Notes: a model not told the origin generated them from the sequence alone. A stretch of 59,361 nt of DNA from Shewanella abyssi (GCF_023284025.1 NZ_JAKIKR010000029.1:1-59361); one strand, 5' to 3'; counted from the first letter of the stretch, positions 48,567 to 57,424 are shown. Translations and numbers: made by a program.

Positions 48567-48841
48567 TTGTCGATTGTAACCTCGTTAAACACCGCGAAAA
48601 TCACACTTATAGCGACTATTATTATGCGGTGTTTTTTGGGGGCGCAATTAAACCTTGAGCAGGTGAATAAATCAAGCTTATCCTTAACAATTTAAGCAAC
48701 AATATCTGCAGACCCGACTTGAAAGAGCAAACAGTGCGCACATCAACAGAACATCTAACAAAAAACCACTTTTATTGCCGCTAAATCAAATCTTCCAGGT
48801 ATTAGCACCTTGCGGCTAAAGCATATTGCTATGAATTCCAC

Positions 48842-48847
48842 TATAAT
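48842..48847 (+). promoter_or_regulatory. Possible -10 box of the cvfB-like gene
   Basis: TATAAT lies 43 bases before ATG 48890. No good -35 element is visible, so it is tentative. Confidence 0.35.
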
Positions 48848-48889
48848 CGCAGCAGAAGTTAGTCATCATAGTAAAAAGTAGAGAGAAAC

Positions 48890-49723
48890 ATGATTGAGAT
48901 AGGCAAACCCTGCAAGCTAGAAGTTGTAAAACTGGTTGAATTTGGCGTTTATTTGGATGCCAAGGAATTAGGTCAGGTACTACTTCCGAGCAAAGTCGTC
49001 CCAAAAGAGTGTCATGTCGGCGATATGGTCAACGTGTTTCTCTATTTAGACTCTGAAGACATGGTCATCGCAACCACTAAACGTGCATTAGGACAAGTTG
49101 GCCAGTTTGCCTTCTTGGAAGCAAAAGTAAATGGTCCCTACGGCGCTTTTCTTGATTGGGGATTGGACAAAGATATACTGCTACCTTTTGGCGAGCAACA
49201 TAGAGAGATTGAAGAGGGTAAATCATACCTTGTTCGTATCTACACCAGTCACGTTGATGACCGTATAGTTGCCTCTTCTAAAATTGATAGATTCCTCGAC
49301 ACTACCGAACCCACTTATGAAGATGGTGAAGAAGTCAGCCTCATTATTGGCGGAACGACCGATCTTGGCTTCAAGGCCATTATCAATCACTCACATTGGG
49401 GCGTACTTTATAGCAATGAAGTATTTACCCGCCTTAGCTTTGGTCAAAAGATCAAAGGCTTCGTTAAGCGTGTTAGAAGCGACGGCAAAATAGATCTAGC
49501 TTTGCAAAAAGGCGTCAAAGAAGAGTTAGATAAGCATTCAACCACCATCTTGTTTAAATTAAAACAAGCGGGTGGTTTTTTACCTCTCAATGATAAGACA
49601 GCTGCTGAAGTCATATACTCTCAACTCTCTATGAGTAAAAAAGCATTCAAAAAGAGTATTGGCGGCTTGTATAAGAAAGAACAGATCACGATCTCACCTG
49701 ATGGGATCCGCTTAGTCGATTGA
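48890..49723 (+). CDS. CvfB/YitL-like S1-domain RNA-binding protein
   Basis: The 277-residue protein consists of tandem S1-type OB folds at about 1-62, 65-130 and 140-205 (EFGVYLDAKELGQVLLP, GAFLDWGLDKDILLPF, IKGFVKRVRSDGKIDLALQ). A C-terminal winged-helix segment (SKKAFKKSIGGLYKKEQI) follows. This architecture is that of Staphylococcus CvfB and Bacillus YitL, which bind RNA. The role in gammaproteobacteria is unclear; control of translation or RNA stability is an inference. Ribosome site agaga lies seven bases before ATG. Confidence 0.88.
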   Translation: MIEIGKPCKLEVVKLVEFGVYLDAKELGQVLLPSKVVPKECHVGDMVNVFLYLDSEDMVIATTKRALGQVGQFAFLEAKVNGPYGAFLDWGLDKDILLPFGEQHREIEEGKSYLVRIYTSHVDDRIVASSKIDRFLDTTEPTYEDGEEVSLIIGGTTDLGFKAIINHSHWGVLYSNEVFTRLSFGQKIKGFVKRVRSDGKIDLALQKGVKEELDKHSTTILFKLKQAGGFLPLNDKTAAEVIYSQLSMSKKAFKKSIGGLYKKEQITISPDGIRLVD

Positions 49724-49809
49724 TTTCTACGTATATAATCTCTGTAGTCAGTGTGAACGGCTACAAATACAGCGATTATCGCTAATGTAAGCGAAACCAC
49801 CTTTGCATT

Positions 49810-49846
49810 AAAGCATGGCTCTGTTATAACAAAGCCATGCTTTTTT
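49810..49846 (+). terminator. Terminator of the cvfB-like gene
   Basis: aaagcatggct and agccatgctttttt form an 11-bp stem with a 12-base loop and a U-run. It ends 15 bases before yceH. Confidence 0.9.
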
Positions 49847-49860
49847 ATTAAGGGACCAAA

Positions 49861-50508
49861 ATGGAACTCACTCAACATGAAGCGCGGATTATTGGTGTGC
49901 TACTCGAGAAAGAGCTCACCACACCTGAACAGTACCCTTTATCTCTCAACAGTTTGACATCCGGTTGTAATCAAAAATCCAGCAGAGAGCCGGTGCTTAA
50001 CTTAAGCGAGTCGGACGTTCAAAATACACTCGATAGCCTTGCCAAAAAACGCTTAACTTCAGAACAATCAGGCTTTGGTAGTCGTGTTATCAAATATAAG
50101 CATCGCTTTTGTAATACCGAGTTTAGTGATTTGCAGTTAAACGCGGCGCAATTGGCCATTGTCTGTCTGCTATTACTCCGTGGTCCACAAACACCTGGCG
50201 AGTTAAGAACCCGTAGCAATCGATTACATGAATTTAACGATGTCAGTGAAGTTGAGCATGCGCTGGTTGAACTCGCTCGCAGAGAAACGCCCTTGGTCGC
50301 TCTATTAGCAAAAGAGCCCGGTAAACGAGAAGCACGCTATTGTCAGCTTTTTACCCCCACGACAACAAGCATAGAGTCTGCCTCATTATTACCGATAGAA
50401 GTCGTTAAGCCTGACAGTTCACAACTCGAACTGAGCGATAGAGTCGCTACGCTTGAAACTGATCTAAGTGAGTTAAAATTACTGGTGCAGCAGTTACTCG
50501 CTAAATAA
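49861..50508 (+). CDS. yceH: YceH family protein (DUF480)
   Basis: The 215-residue protein has two winged-helix-like domains. The N-terminal segment [28 protein letters not shown] is the DUF480 signature, and [30 protein letters not shown] and LHEF follow. A short coiled coil ([19 protein letters not shown]) ends the protein. Length matches Escherichia coli YceH (215). The family has no firm function. The start ATG has aaggga upstream. Confidence 0.93.
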   Translation: MELTQHEARIIGVLLEKELTTPEQYPLSLNSLTSGCNQKSSREPVLNLSESDVQNTLDSLAKKRLTSEQSGFGSRVIKYKHRFCNTEFSDLQLNAAQLAIVCLLLLRGPQTPGELRTRSNRLHEFNDVSEVEHALVELARRETPLVALLAKEPGKREARYCQLFTPTTTSIESASLLPIEVVKPDSSQLELSDRVATLETDLSELKLLVQQLLAK

Positions 50509-50621
50509 CTAATATTAGGGTTAAATAAAAATTAATCCATTAACGCTAACAAATAGTTAACGCCCTTTCGTTGCGGTGGTAACCTGTTAGCTGTTTTAAT
50601 TCCATAGATTAAGGGAATAGT

Positions 50622-51455
50622 TTGGAAAACAGTCCACACAACAATAATTTGCGCAACACGCTCTTACTTGCCCAATTTGAAGTCAAGAAGATGTTATTCA
50701 ACCCTCGAGGGATGATCGCGCTTGCCGCTTTTGCTCTGGTTTGGTTGCTTATTTTGCTCTATCCGGTCCGAGGGGCATCAGAATTTTTACTCACTCCAAG
50801 TTACAAAGATCTTATTGAAGGCATTTTTGGGCCACAGGTTGTCGGTGAGCTATTTAAATGGTCTGTTGCTGAATTAGCCATTTATTGGATTGCGTCGCTA
50901 TACCTGTTTCCGCTATTCAGTATCTTTATCGCCGCCGATCAATTTTCCTCTGATAAAGCGCGCGGTACGTTTCGCTTCTTAACGCTTAGAACCAGCAGAG
51001 ACAGTATTTTCTTTGGCCGTTTTATAGGCTATATGATAATCCAAACTATGTTGGTCTCGTTAACTGTATTAGCAACCATAGTGCTCGCGGTTAGCAGAGA
51101 AACGACACTGCTAATACCCGCTTTGACAAGTGGACTGATGGTCACCGTCAACCTCATTATTGTGCTTTTACCCTATACCGCGTTAATGGCGATACTGTCG
51201 CTTTATGCAAACTCAGCACGTCAAGCCACCATCTATGCCATTCTCATTTGGGCTGCCATGTCGATAACCATAGGTATCATCAATAACTTTCTGCCTATTA
51301 TTAGTGAACTGAAATGGATCCTGCCGGGTTCACAAATTTCGTTAATGATTAACACCCAAGGCTTAGCTAGCTTTGCATATGCACCCGTTGCTTTATTGCA
51401 AACAGCAGTGCTTCTGTTACTCGGACGCATGTATATCAAACGGAGCGCACTATGA
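50622..51455 (+). CDS. ABC-2 type transporter permease
   Basis: The 277-residue inner-membrane protein has six hydrophobic helices, at about 30-50, 80-105, 120-150, 158-185, 190-215 and 245-270. The cytoplasmic segment SSDKARGTFRFLTLRTSRDSIFFGRFIGY is typical of ABC-2/NosY-like permeases. TTG at 50622 is the start, with aaggga five bases upstream. It overlaps the ATPase gene by ATGA, so the two form one transporter. The substrate is unknown; such pairs export drugs, lipids or peptides, or insert copper in NosFY. Confidence 0.85.
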   Translation: MENSPHNNNLRNTLLLAQFEVKKMLFNPRGMIALAAFALVWLLILLYPVRGASEFLLTPSYKDLIEGIFGPQVVGELFKWSVAELAIYWIASLYLFPLFSIFIAADQFSSDKARGTFRFLTLRTSRDSIFFGRFIGYMIIQTMLVSLTVLATIVLAVSRETTLLIPALTSGLMVTVNLIIVLLPYTALMAILSLYANSARQATIYAILIWAAMSITIGIINNFLPIISELKWILPGSQISLMINTQGLASFAYAPVALLQTAVLLLLGRMYIKRSAL

Positions 51456-52351
51456 GACTGATTGAATGTAAAGGTTTATCAAAATCCTACGGCAGTAAAC
51501 AAGCATTGAAGCAGGTTGATCTTAGCTTGGAAGCCGGAGAGCCTATAGCTTTAGTCGGACCAAATGGTGCTGGTAAAACCACTCTCTTTAGCCTTTTATG
51601 CGGTTATATAACGCCAACTGCTGGCGAAGTGAGGATCCTTGGCCATAAGCCTGGAGATAATGCACTGCTTGGGCGTGTTGCGTCTCTTCCGCAAGATGCA
51701 AGCCTTGATCCCAATTTTGATGTCCTAACTCAACTAGTGCTATTTGCCACACTGCAAGGCTTCTCTAAAGCTGACGCTAAAGCGGAAGCCTTAAGGGTTT
51801 TATCCCTTGTCGACTTAGCAGATTGTGCCTCACAAAAGCCTAAATCATTAAGTCACGGTATGGCAAAGCGAGTCGCAATCGCTCAGGCATTAATTGGGTC
51901 ACCTGAGTTGGTGCTACTCGACGAACCCACTGCAGGTCTTGATCCCGCTAATGCGAAAAAAATTCGCGAGTTAGTCACAGAGCTTGCCGGCAAGACGACA
52001 TTCATTATTAGCTCACATAATCTAGACGAACTGGAAAAGCTCTGTGGACAAGTACTGTATCTGGAGCTAGGACAGCTAACCCAATCGGTATCGATGGACG
52101 ATAACCAGCAGGATCAGTATTTAACATTAACTATGCAGCAGTGTGATCCCGATAAAATCCTCGCTGCTGTGATGGCTTTGCCAGACATCAGTTCAATTGA
52201 GAAGAAACAACATAACGAGTTTTTGATAAAGCATAATAGCGAAGAAGCTTATGCTATTGAAAGTGCCCTATTCTCCTTGTTTAAACATAACAACTGGCAA
52301 TATAAAGCCATACTCAGAGGACGTACCTTAGAGGATAAGCTCTTCTCATAA
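51452..52351 (+). CDS. ABC transporter ATP-binding protein
   Basis: The 299-residue ATPase partners with the preceding permease. Walker A is GPNGAGKTT (about 37-45), the signature is LSHGMAKRVAIA, Walker B is LVLLDEPTAGLDP, and the switch His is in IISSHNLDELEKL. A C-terminal extension of about 80 residues (from LTQSVSMDD) is common in ABC-2 exporters of the CcmA/NosF class. It starts inside the permease stop. Confidence 0.93.
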   Translation: MRLIECKGLSKSYGSKQALKQVDLSLEAGEPIALVGPNGAGKTTLFSLLCGYITPTAGEVRILGHKPGDNALLGRVASLPQDASLDPNFDVLTQLVLFATLQGFSKADAKAEALRVLSLVDLADCASQKPKSLSHGMAKRVAIAQALIGSPELVLLDEPTAGLDPANAKKIRELVTELAGKTTFIISSHNLDELEKLCGQVLYLELGQLTQSVSMDDNQQDQYLTLTMQQCDPDKILAAVMALPDISSIEKKQHNEFLIKHNSEEAYAIESALFSLFKHNNWQYKAILRGRTLEDKLFS

Positions 52352-53007
52352 TAAGTGCCTCATCAATAAAGAGTATTTCTCAATAATACTCGACCGCCAT
52401 TGGTACTTAGGTGCCAATGGCATTCCAGATTCCAGTCCAACGCTATCGATTACATCCACTCATACCACTTCTGACTCTTTCAAGTCATGCAGATAATGTA
52501 GTTCAGTAGCCATCCTCATGACTATCTCCGTGCTCTATTTGAGCGCTAAATACGCTGTACCAATCCACAGTGACCATTGTTGTGTTGTCCTGTGTTGTGC
52601 TTTGCTGCCCTTGCCTTCAATGCCGTCAACGAGTTCAATTCGCTCAACTCTGAAGCGCTATGCTCAGCAGATTAGCTTCTTGCTCCTTTATGACGAGCAA
52701 AATTTAACACATATAGATACAGCGAGTAGCGGCTGTATTTTGATAAATACGGGTACTCGTGGTAACTGATCCTAAACAGTTTTAATAAACAAATTGATAA
52801 GTGTGCAAAGCGATTTGGTGTTGTGATGATGGGTATTGGTGGCGCGTAAGGGGATAAATAAAAAATGACAGTGCGTTAGTGATTAGACTTTATTGCAATA
52901 ACAGTAAGGCTGATAATGTTTTAAAATGACAAAGAAAAAAGAGCCGTGGTAAACCACGGCTCTTCAGAATTTGATGCGATTAGCTAGATGCTAATCAAGC
53001 TGGTAAC
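52352..53007. other. Intergenic region between the ABC ATPase and csp genes, 656 bp
   Basis: Only hairpins were seen. gccattgg/ccaatggc at 52396-52421 has no U-run and may end the ABC transcript weakly, and the csp terminator is at 52931-52964. An open frame of 83 codons at 52518 has no ribosome site or recognisable protein character and is not called. Confidence 0.55.
52931..52964 (-). terminator. Cold-shock gene terminator
   Basis: gagccgtgg/ccacggctc is a nine-bp GC-rich stem with a four-base loop, followed by UUUUUUC on the minus strand, 44 bases after the csp stop. Confidence 0.93.
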
Positions 53008-53214
53008 TTAAACTACAGTTACGTTCTCAGCTTGTGGGCCTTTTTGACCTTGAGTAACAGTAAACTGAACTTTTTGACCTTCGTCAAGAGTCTTGAAACC
53101 GTCAGAGTTGATAGCGCGGAAGTGTACGAATACATCTGGACCAGACTCTTGCTCGATAAATCCGAAACCTTTATCAGAGTTGAACCACTTAACAACGCCA
53201 GTAACTTGAGACAT
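53008..53214 (-). CDS. CspA family cold-shock protein
   Basis: The 68-residue single OB-fold protein has RNP1 KGFGFIEQ and RNP2 VFVHF, and begins [16 protein letters not shown]. It binds single-stranded RNA and acts as an RNA chaperone. Which paralogue this is cannot be decided; it is near the CspA/CspC/CspE group by length and motifs. The transcript would have a 131-base untranslated leader, a trait of cold-induced csp genes. Confidence 0.95.
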   Translation of the reverse strand: MSQVTGVVKWFNSDKGFGFIEQESGPDVFVHFRAINSDGFKTLDEGQKVQFTVTQGQKGPQAENVTVV

Positions 53215-53518
53215 AATATTGAATCCTGTAAATATAAATTAAAGCCTTAACGGCGGTAAAGCTGGAAAATGCCGGTTTACTTAATGTTAACAGGACGAAC
53301 ATTGTCGTATTGAACACATAAAAATAAGCCCTAACTTTCAAGCTGCAGTCACTATAAACCATTCCCATGATAAGTCAACACACATTCAAGACTAAATTAA
53401 GAGTATTTCGACTCATATATCTACAGCCAGAAAAATCCAGATATTACATAATATATACAGGCCAAATAACCTATAACAACAAAGGCTTAATCATCGAAAA
53501 CTAACTTAGACAAACCTA
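53215..53518. other. Region upstream of the cold-shock gene, 304 bp
   Basis: It holds the csp promoter and its long transcribed leader (53215 to about 53345). The remaining stretch to the rlmA stop shows no further feature. Confidence 0.6.
53352..53379 (-). promoter_or_regulatory. Sigma-70 promoter of the cold-shock gene
   Basis: On the minus strand TTGACT (forward 53374-53379), a 16-base spacer, then TATAGT (forward 53352-53357). Each box matches consensus at five of six positions. The start would lie near 53345. Confidence 0.7.
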
Positions 53519-54325
53519 CTAGTTCGCGCTAAAAACTTCTATCTTAAAATCCAATTCGCACTCAAAACCCGAGGCCGCTAATGCGAGCTTTTGTTCGTCT
53601 GTCAATTTCCAGTTATAGGGTGTCATTTGTAAAAAGTGACCAATATCATCCTCATCTTTCAAACTGAGCGTGCTCTCAAGTCGCTTTTGATCGATTAATG
53701 TAAAACCTTCAATCTGTGATGACTCTTGAGTATGCTCTTTAGGCGTTTCATATATGAGTTCTTTCAATGCAAAGTGGTGCCTAGGTCCTGCGCATACTGT
53801 TATCAGAATGCCGCCTGACTTTATCACTCGTTTAAGTTCCGTATCCAATGATGGCGCATAGATCCTAAGCATAAAGTCAAAACTATCATCAGCGAACGGC
53901 ATATCAAAAGCACTCGCGACGCTAAAAGCAATATCTGGGTATCGTTTGGCGGCATACTTAAGTGCTGACTTACTAATGTCTAATCCAAACAAGGTAAAAT
54001 TTTCACCTAATCCATGCGCCAAACGATTGGAGTAGTACCCTTCGCCACAACCAATATCGAGACCGTATTTGGCATCATTAAGATGAGTCTTTGCCAGCTG
54101 ATTAACACTGTCACTAAGCTGTTGGTAGTAACCTTTATTAAGGAATTCTCTTCTAGCAAACATCATCTCTTTGTTGTCACCAGGATCACTGGATTTTTTC
54201 TTTTGAACTGGAAGTAAGTTTACATAGCCCTCTTTAGCGCAATCAAACCTATGATTAGAATCACAAAACCAAGTTTTGCTCTGCAGCATTAAAGGTTGTT
54301 CGCATATCGGGCAACGGTAAATCAT
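53519..54325 (-). CDS. rlmA: 23S rRNA (guanine-745-N1)-methyltransferase
   Basis: The 268-residue SAM enzyme methylates G745 of 23S rRNA. An N-terminal zinc finger is formed by C5, C8, C21 and H25 (RCPICEQPL, WFCDSNH), followed by FDCAKEGYVNLLPVQ. The SAM motif YGLDIGCGEGYYSNRLA is near residue 88. The C-terminal MTPYNWK segment is typical. Start ATG 54325 overlaps the stop of the preceding gene (TGATG), so it is translationally coupled to it. Confidence 0.93.
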   Translation of the reverse strand: MIYRCPICEQPLMLQSKTWFCDSNHRFDCAKEGYVNLLPVQKKKSSDPGDNKEMMFARREFLNKGYYQQLSDSVNQLAKTHLNDAKYGLDIGCGEGYYSNRLAHGLGENFTLFGLDISKSALKYAAKRYPDIAFSVASAFDMPFADDSFDFMLRIYAPSLDTELKRVIKSGGILITVCAGPRHHFALKELIYETPKEHTQESSQIEGFTLIDQKRLESTLSLKDEDDIGHFLQMTPYNWKLTDEQKLALAASGFECELDFKIEVFSAN

Positions 54326-55155
54326 CAATCATTCTCCAATGCAAATGAACTCTCTGTTCCATCTGCCATAAGTTGTTCTACAAGTTCATTTAGCTGTGGT
54401 GGCGCCAACAGTTGATAGCTTTCTAGTTTTCTTCTCAACAGACCTTGGTCAACATCAGCATTAGCTGCTCGGCTCAAGTTTGGCCGTTCGACTAGCTGCG
54501 AATAGCGCCGAGTCAGTAATTGCCTTTTTTTGACCAATTGAGCATCAAGTTGGCTTATATCATTATCGCTATAATTCTGATTTAGCAAACCTTCGTTAGC
54601 AAAACGTTTTAAGTCGTTACGAATACTTTCTAGCTCGCTAATTTCTACCAAAAGACTTTCCGCGTTGGGTTCAATATCCATCGAACGAGCGATAATATGC
54701 TTTGCTAGTTGGATCTCTCTGGCAATAAGTCCTAATCGAAAATCTGCTTCCAAGGGGACTAATTCCCATTTTATGGGTTCAACGATATGAAACTGACCGA
54801 CATTATCAATATCAACCGCGATTGACAGCCCTTGTCTTAGCTGCTCAGCACAAAGTTTAGGCGAAATCCCCAAGGTTGAAAAAAGCCGCCATCCTTGACC
54901 GACACTACGATTAAGGGGAGCATCCGATGGCACATATTCGTGCGTTTCAATAATTTCAAGCGACAAATAAGGATGTAGCCGTACCATCAACGACATGTTG
55001 GTCTCAGAAACGTTAACCACAACGACTTCAGCTATAGGGCCTGATTGCAGCTGCAATACACTAAAGTTGCCAAACTGTTCAGACAAAACAAGCTTCAATG
55101 TTGATTGGTGGTTAATTTCGATAATTTGCGGTTGGATTAATAGCGGTTCAAACAT
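54325..55155 (-). CDS. Unknown protein coupled to rlmA
   Basis: The 276-residue protein is not recognised. It lacks a signal and membrane segments. The N-terminal two thirds alternate strands and helices without a known motif. The C-terminal part (about 155-275) is helical and charged, with NLSRAANADVDQGLLRRKLE and a probable coiled coil near 165-215. ATG at 55155 has gaggag five bases upstream. Its stop overlaps the rlmA start. Divergent from the sbcB fragment, so it marks the last intact chromosomal gene before the accessory region. Confidence 0.72.
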   Translation of the reverse strand: MFEPLLIQPQIIEINHQSTLKLVLSEQFGNFSVLQLQSGPIAEVVVVNVSETNMSLMVRLHPYLSLEIIETHEYVPSDAPLNRSVGQGWRLFSTLGISPKLCAEQLRQGLSIAVDIDNVGQFHIVEPIKWELVPLEADFRLGLIAREIQLAKHIIARSMDIEPNAESLLVEISELESIRNDLKRFANEGLLNQNYSDNDISQLDAQLVKKRQLLTRRYSQLVERPNLSRAANADVDQGLLRRKLESYQLLAPPQLNELVEQLMADGTESSFALEND

Positions 55156-55325
55156 ACAGCTCCTCATTGACCTAGCCGTATTATACTTGCAATAGAGAGC
55201 AGGTTCCAGCCATCAAACTGACGTAAATTCAAGCAAATAAGTCCGTCCATTATTGAAGTTAAGACAATTAGACTACCGTGGTGCTATGATGAATCCACTT
55301 AATGGAAGTTAATAGCCACGATTTT

Positions 55326-55391
55326 ATGCCTTCAAAAAAACAAAACACCCTCTTCTGGCACGATTATGATACAGAAAGCCTAAGATATTGA
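55326..55391 (+). pseudogene. sbcB: Truncated N-terminus of exonuclease I (sbcB)
   Basis: The frame MPSKKQNTLFWHDYD followed by six unrelated residues and a stop matches the start of exonuclease I. In Escherichia coli ExoI this region reads STFLFHDYETFG, where the Asp and Glu bind catalytic metal. Similarity ends at HDY, near base 55369, where TFG would be expected. The remaining about 450 codons are missing to the right, where phage-like genes appear. This marks an insertion or deletion breakpoint. The match is short, so it rests on about 12 residues. Confidence 0.7.
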
Positions 55392-55422
55392 ATAACAAAC
55401 AATTAAACTCAAAATTTAATCA

Positions 55423-55446
55423 TGCAATGCACGCTGCGATGCACAC
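55423..55446. repeat. Imperfect tandem 12-mer near the presumed element end
   Basis: tgcaatgcacgc is followed directly by tgcgatgcacac, 10 of 12 identical. It lies about 55 bases inside the sbcB break and could be a recombinase- or transposase-binding site. Confidence 0.5.
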
Positions 55447-55793
55447 TTGTATTTTAAACTTTAAATGTAATTCCTCGCAGATACCTTGATTTGTCTGTGA
55501 TACTGGCAAACATCTGCTCCAAAACGAGTTTAAGATTGATATCTCTTGAGGTAAAGCTGGTTGCATTTCCCTTCAAAACATGTGATGCCACATCCAATAG
55601 AATGGCCAGAATATTTATAGCTCTACAGTTATGACGTGCAAAGTCATGATATTAAGTCAGCGAATGAATGAATTAGAACAGATAACCACCTTTGCTTGCT
55701 AGTAACATATTGGTAAATATTTAGTTTACTTTTAAAATTGCTAATTTAAATTATGGTTGCCATATGATTTATACATTTCACCCAAAAAAACTC

Positions 55794-55810
55794 ATAGTCA
55801 TGACTATAAT
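55794..55810 (+). promoter_or_regulatory. Promoter -10 box overlapped by a 14-bp palindrome
   Basis: atagtcatgactat (55794-55807) is a perfect palindrome overlapping TATAAT at 55805-55810. Transcription would start near 55817, just before the strong aggagg ribosome site. This geometry suits a repressor operator. No -35 box is clear. Confidence 0.55.
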
Positions 55811-55833
55811 TGACCCTTTACTAGGAGGATATT

Positions 55834-56397
55834 ATGTTTAGTAATTTTAAAGACAAGCTCGGTGGTGGATGTGTGGGCGCTGTACTCGGACTCGTGCTTT
55901 CATATTTTGTCGCTACGCAATTTCCGGACTATTTTGCACAAACAGTCATTGAGAGAGAAGAGGAAAGATCAAAGGCTCAAGTTGAGCGTATAAAAAAAGA
56001 GTGTGAAATTACGAATAACAAAATTCGACAGGAACTATCAAATTTAGCAGCAGAAAGAAAAAGTATTCGTAACTACTTTTCAAAAACTTACGAACAGATA
56101 AGAGAATTGCTTTCTGAAGTAAACAAGTATGCATCTCAAACGTCGCCTGGCAAGCAAGATGAAAAACGACTAAATGGAAAAGTTTTATCTCTAATGCTTC
56201 AAATGGCTGATGGGAGAACTAGTTTTAAATCGCTTTCCAATAGTCTAAATAGTGATGCAACTAAATTGTTAAATGAGCTACAAAGTGGAAATCTAACAGT
56301 CTTTGAGTTAAAAGCGAGGCTTGAAGCTATAGCAGATAATGAAAAGATTAATTTGTCAAAAGTTGACCATATACTTCTTAATAGTGACTTTAAATAG
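55834..56397 (+). CDS. Membrane-anchored coiled-coil protein, accessory
   Basis: The 187-residue protein is unrecognised. A glycine-rich hydrophobic segment (GGGCVGAVLGLVLSYFVATQF, near residues 10-30) anchors it. It is followed by a charged coiled coil (about 40-95, EREEERSKAQVERIKKE) and a helical C-terminal part. The codon use is AT-rich and unlike that of the chromosomal genes to the left. Its ribosome site aggagg is nearly perfect, and its promoter carries a palindrome. It lies on the opposite strand from the phage tail-like genes, as accessory 'moron' genes often do. Confidence 0.72.
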   Translation: MFSNFKDKLGGGCVGAVLGLVLSYFVATQFPDYFAQTVIEREEERSKAQVERIKKECEITNNKIRQELSNLAAERKSIRNYFSKTYEQIRELLSEVNKYASQTSPGKQDEKRLNGKVLSLMLQMADGRTSFKSLSNSLNSDATKLLNELQSGNLTVFELKARLEAIADNEKINLSKVDHILLNSDFK

Positions 56398-56704
56398 TTG
56401 TATAATTTTTGGCTAGAGGTATTTAGCCTCCGCCCCCAGCATGGAGCTCTGCACAGGACGGTACATTTAGAGCTCCTTACTAAACATACTGGTTATGGTA
56501 GTGAACTGCGACCCATCTCTTAGTGAACATAAACTAGCGGTCTTAAGATAATCATTATTGAGTGTTTGCAGGAACCGGGGGGTTTTAGCTTCGCCATGCT
56601 TATCATGATGTTAACTAGAGAACTCTGAACATTCTCCCTAACAACCTGCTGTCCAAGAACGCATTACAACGACAAAATTTATTGTTATCCAATTGCGATA
56701 AAAC
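56398..56704. other. Intergenic region, 307 bp
   Basis: It lies between the convergent coiled-coil and DUF4124-like genes. It contains ggcta/tagcc at 56411-56428 and an exact 8-bp inverted repeat, ggagctct (56443-56450) with agagctcc (56469-56476). The latter could be part of a folded RNA. No tRNA could be drawn. Confidence 0.5.
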
Positions 56705-57178
56705 TCACTTTACTTCTGATCTAAGCCGTGTGATTTGGCGGTCAATGGTTGATACTTCGGTATCTGCTTGCTGCGTGATCGCATTCATTTCTTGAGCTAA
56801 ACTTTGTTGCCAGGTTGCGCCGGCTAGATTGTTGTTAGCGTAGCGACCTCTATTTCTTAAATTGACCATGCGTTGATCACGATTTACTAGAACCTTTTTT
56901 CGTCGACTTTTAAGTTTTGTGATTTCACGGTCAATTTGCCGATTACGTATGTAGGTGCTGATTTCAGCTTTTTTATCTGTACTAGCAGACCGCGGGGTTG
57001 CGTTAGATGTGTACAAAGCGTTGTCATTTGCCACTACGCTACCTACATTGCTTAGATCTACAGGCTGACTCGAGTCATCACAGGGATCCGACTGATAAAC
57101 ATCACCTGCACAGCGATAGACCTCTGCCAGCGCTGGCAATGTCGTAAAACACGCTAAAAACAAAATTGAATACTTCAT
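56705..57178 (-). CDS. DUF4124-like secreted protein
   Basis: The 157-residue protein has a signal peptide (cleavage near ALA-EV). The mature N-terminus, VYRCAGDVYQSDPCD, is the DUF4124 signature with two cysteines. The rest is a long basic helix (IDREITKLKSRRKKVLVNRDQRM) and a final coiled-coil stretch. Function unknown. ATG 57178 has ggagg five bases upstream; the frame from 57190 adds four residues. It is the last minus-strand gene after the tail-like genes and could be a phage-carried accessory gene. Confidence 0.75.
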   Translation of the reverse strand: MKYSILFLACFTTLPALAEVYRCAGDVYQSDPCDDSSQPVDLSNVGSVVANDNALYTSNATPRSASTDKKAEISTYIRNRQIDREITKLKSRRKKVLVNRDQRMVNLRNRGRYANNNLAGATWQQSLAQEMNAITQQADTEVSTIDRQITRLRSEVK

Positions 57179-57204
57179 AAAATCCTCCATGACTTTAGCC
57201 TAGT

Positions 57205-57417
57205 TTACACTTCTATTTCTGTATGTGGCAAATCTGCTGCGCTTCCCAAAACGCGCCCGTCTTGCACGTAAACTTTCGCACCTGGTGCTCCGCTGCCAAG
57301 CGCGGTTATCGATAAGCCTGAATCACTGATTAGCTTTACCGTTCCATTGCCGTTATCACTGTGCACGGTCATGATCATGCGCGGTAATGACAGCGCTTGT
57401 TGTAATTGCTTAAACAT
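57205..57417 (-). CDS. Small phage-type structural or assembly protein
   Basis: A 70-residue protein whose core, TVKLISDSGLSITALGSGAPGAKVYVQDGRVLG, reads like a small beta-barrel with glycine turns. Similar short proteins sit beside tail genes in temperate phages. It starts seven bases after the tail-like gene and ends 26 before the DUF4124-like start. Phage origin is inferred from position. Confidence 0.65.
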   Translation of the reverse strand: MFKQLQQALSLPRMIMTVHSDNGNGTVKLISDSGLSITALGSGAPGAKVYVQDGRVLGSAADLPHTEIEV

Positions 57418-57424
57418 AAATCCC

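Larger units (their letters stand above)
48353..48889. other. Divergent intergenic region speA / cvfB-like gene, 537 bp
   Basis: A long AT-rich leader region. It includes a hairpin at 48535-48566 (aaaacgt-ggg with ccc-acgtttt) followed by a T-run on the plus strand, although no plus-strand gene precedes it. It could mark a short RNA. A TATAAT at 48842-48847 may be the -10 of the following gene. Nothing else was recognised. Confidence 0.5.
55392..55833. other. AT-rich accessory stretch past the sbcB break, 442 bp
   Basis: There is no gene. It has an imperfect tandem repeat at 55423-55446 and a promoter/operator-like site near its end. Composition is more AT-rich than the chromosomal genes to the left. 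If a prophage is inserted here, this should be its terminal region. Confidence 0.55.

Noticed and set aside
52518..52769. Open frame of 83 codons between the ABC ATPase and csp genes
   Set aside because: No ribosome site, Cys/Ser/Leu-rich low-quality composition and no recognisable domain; looks like a chance frame.
55326..55391. Genuine 21-codon small protein
   Set aside because: The first 14 residues match the exonuclease I N-terminus too well, so a truncated gene is the better explanation.
56398..56704. tRNA or other attachment-site RNA in the gap
   Set aside because: Inverted repeats are present, but no cloverleaf with a T-loop or acceptor stem can be drawn.
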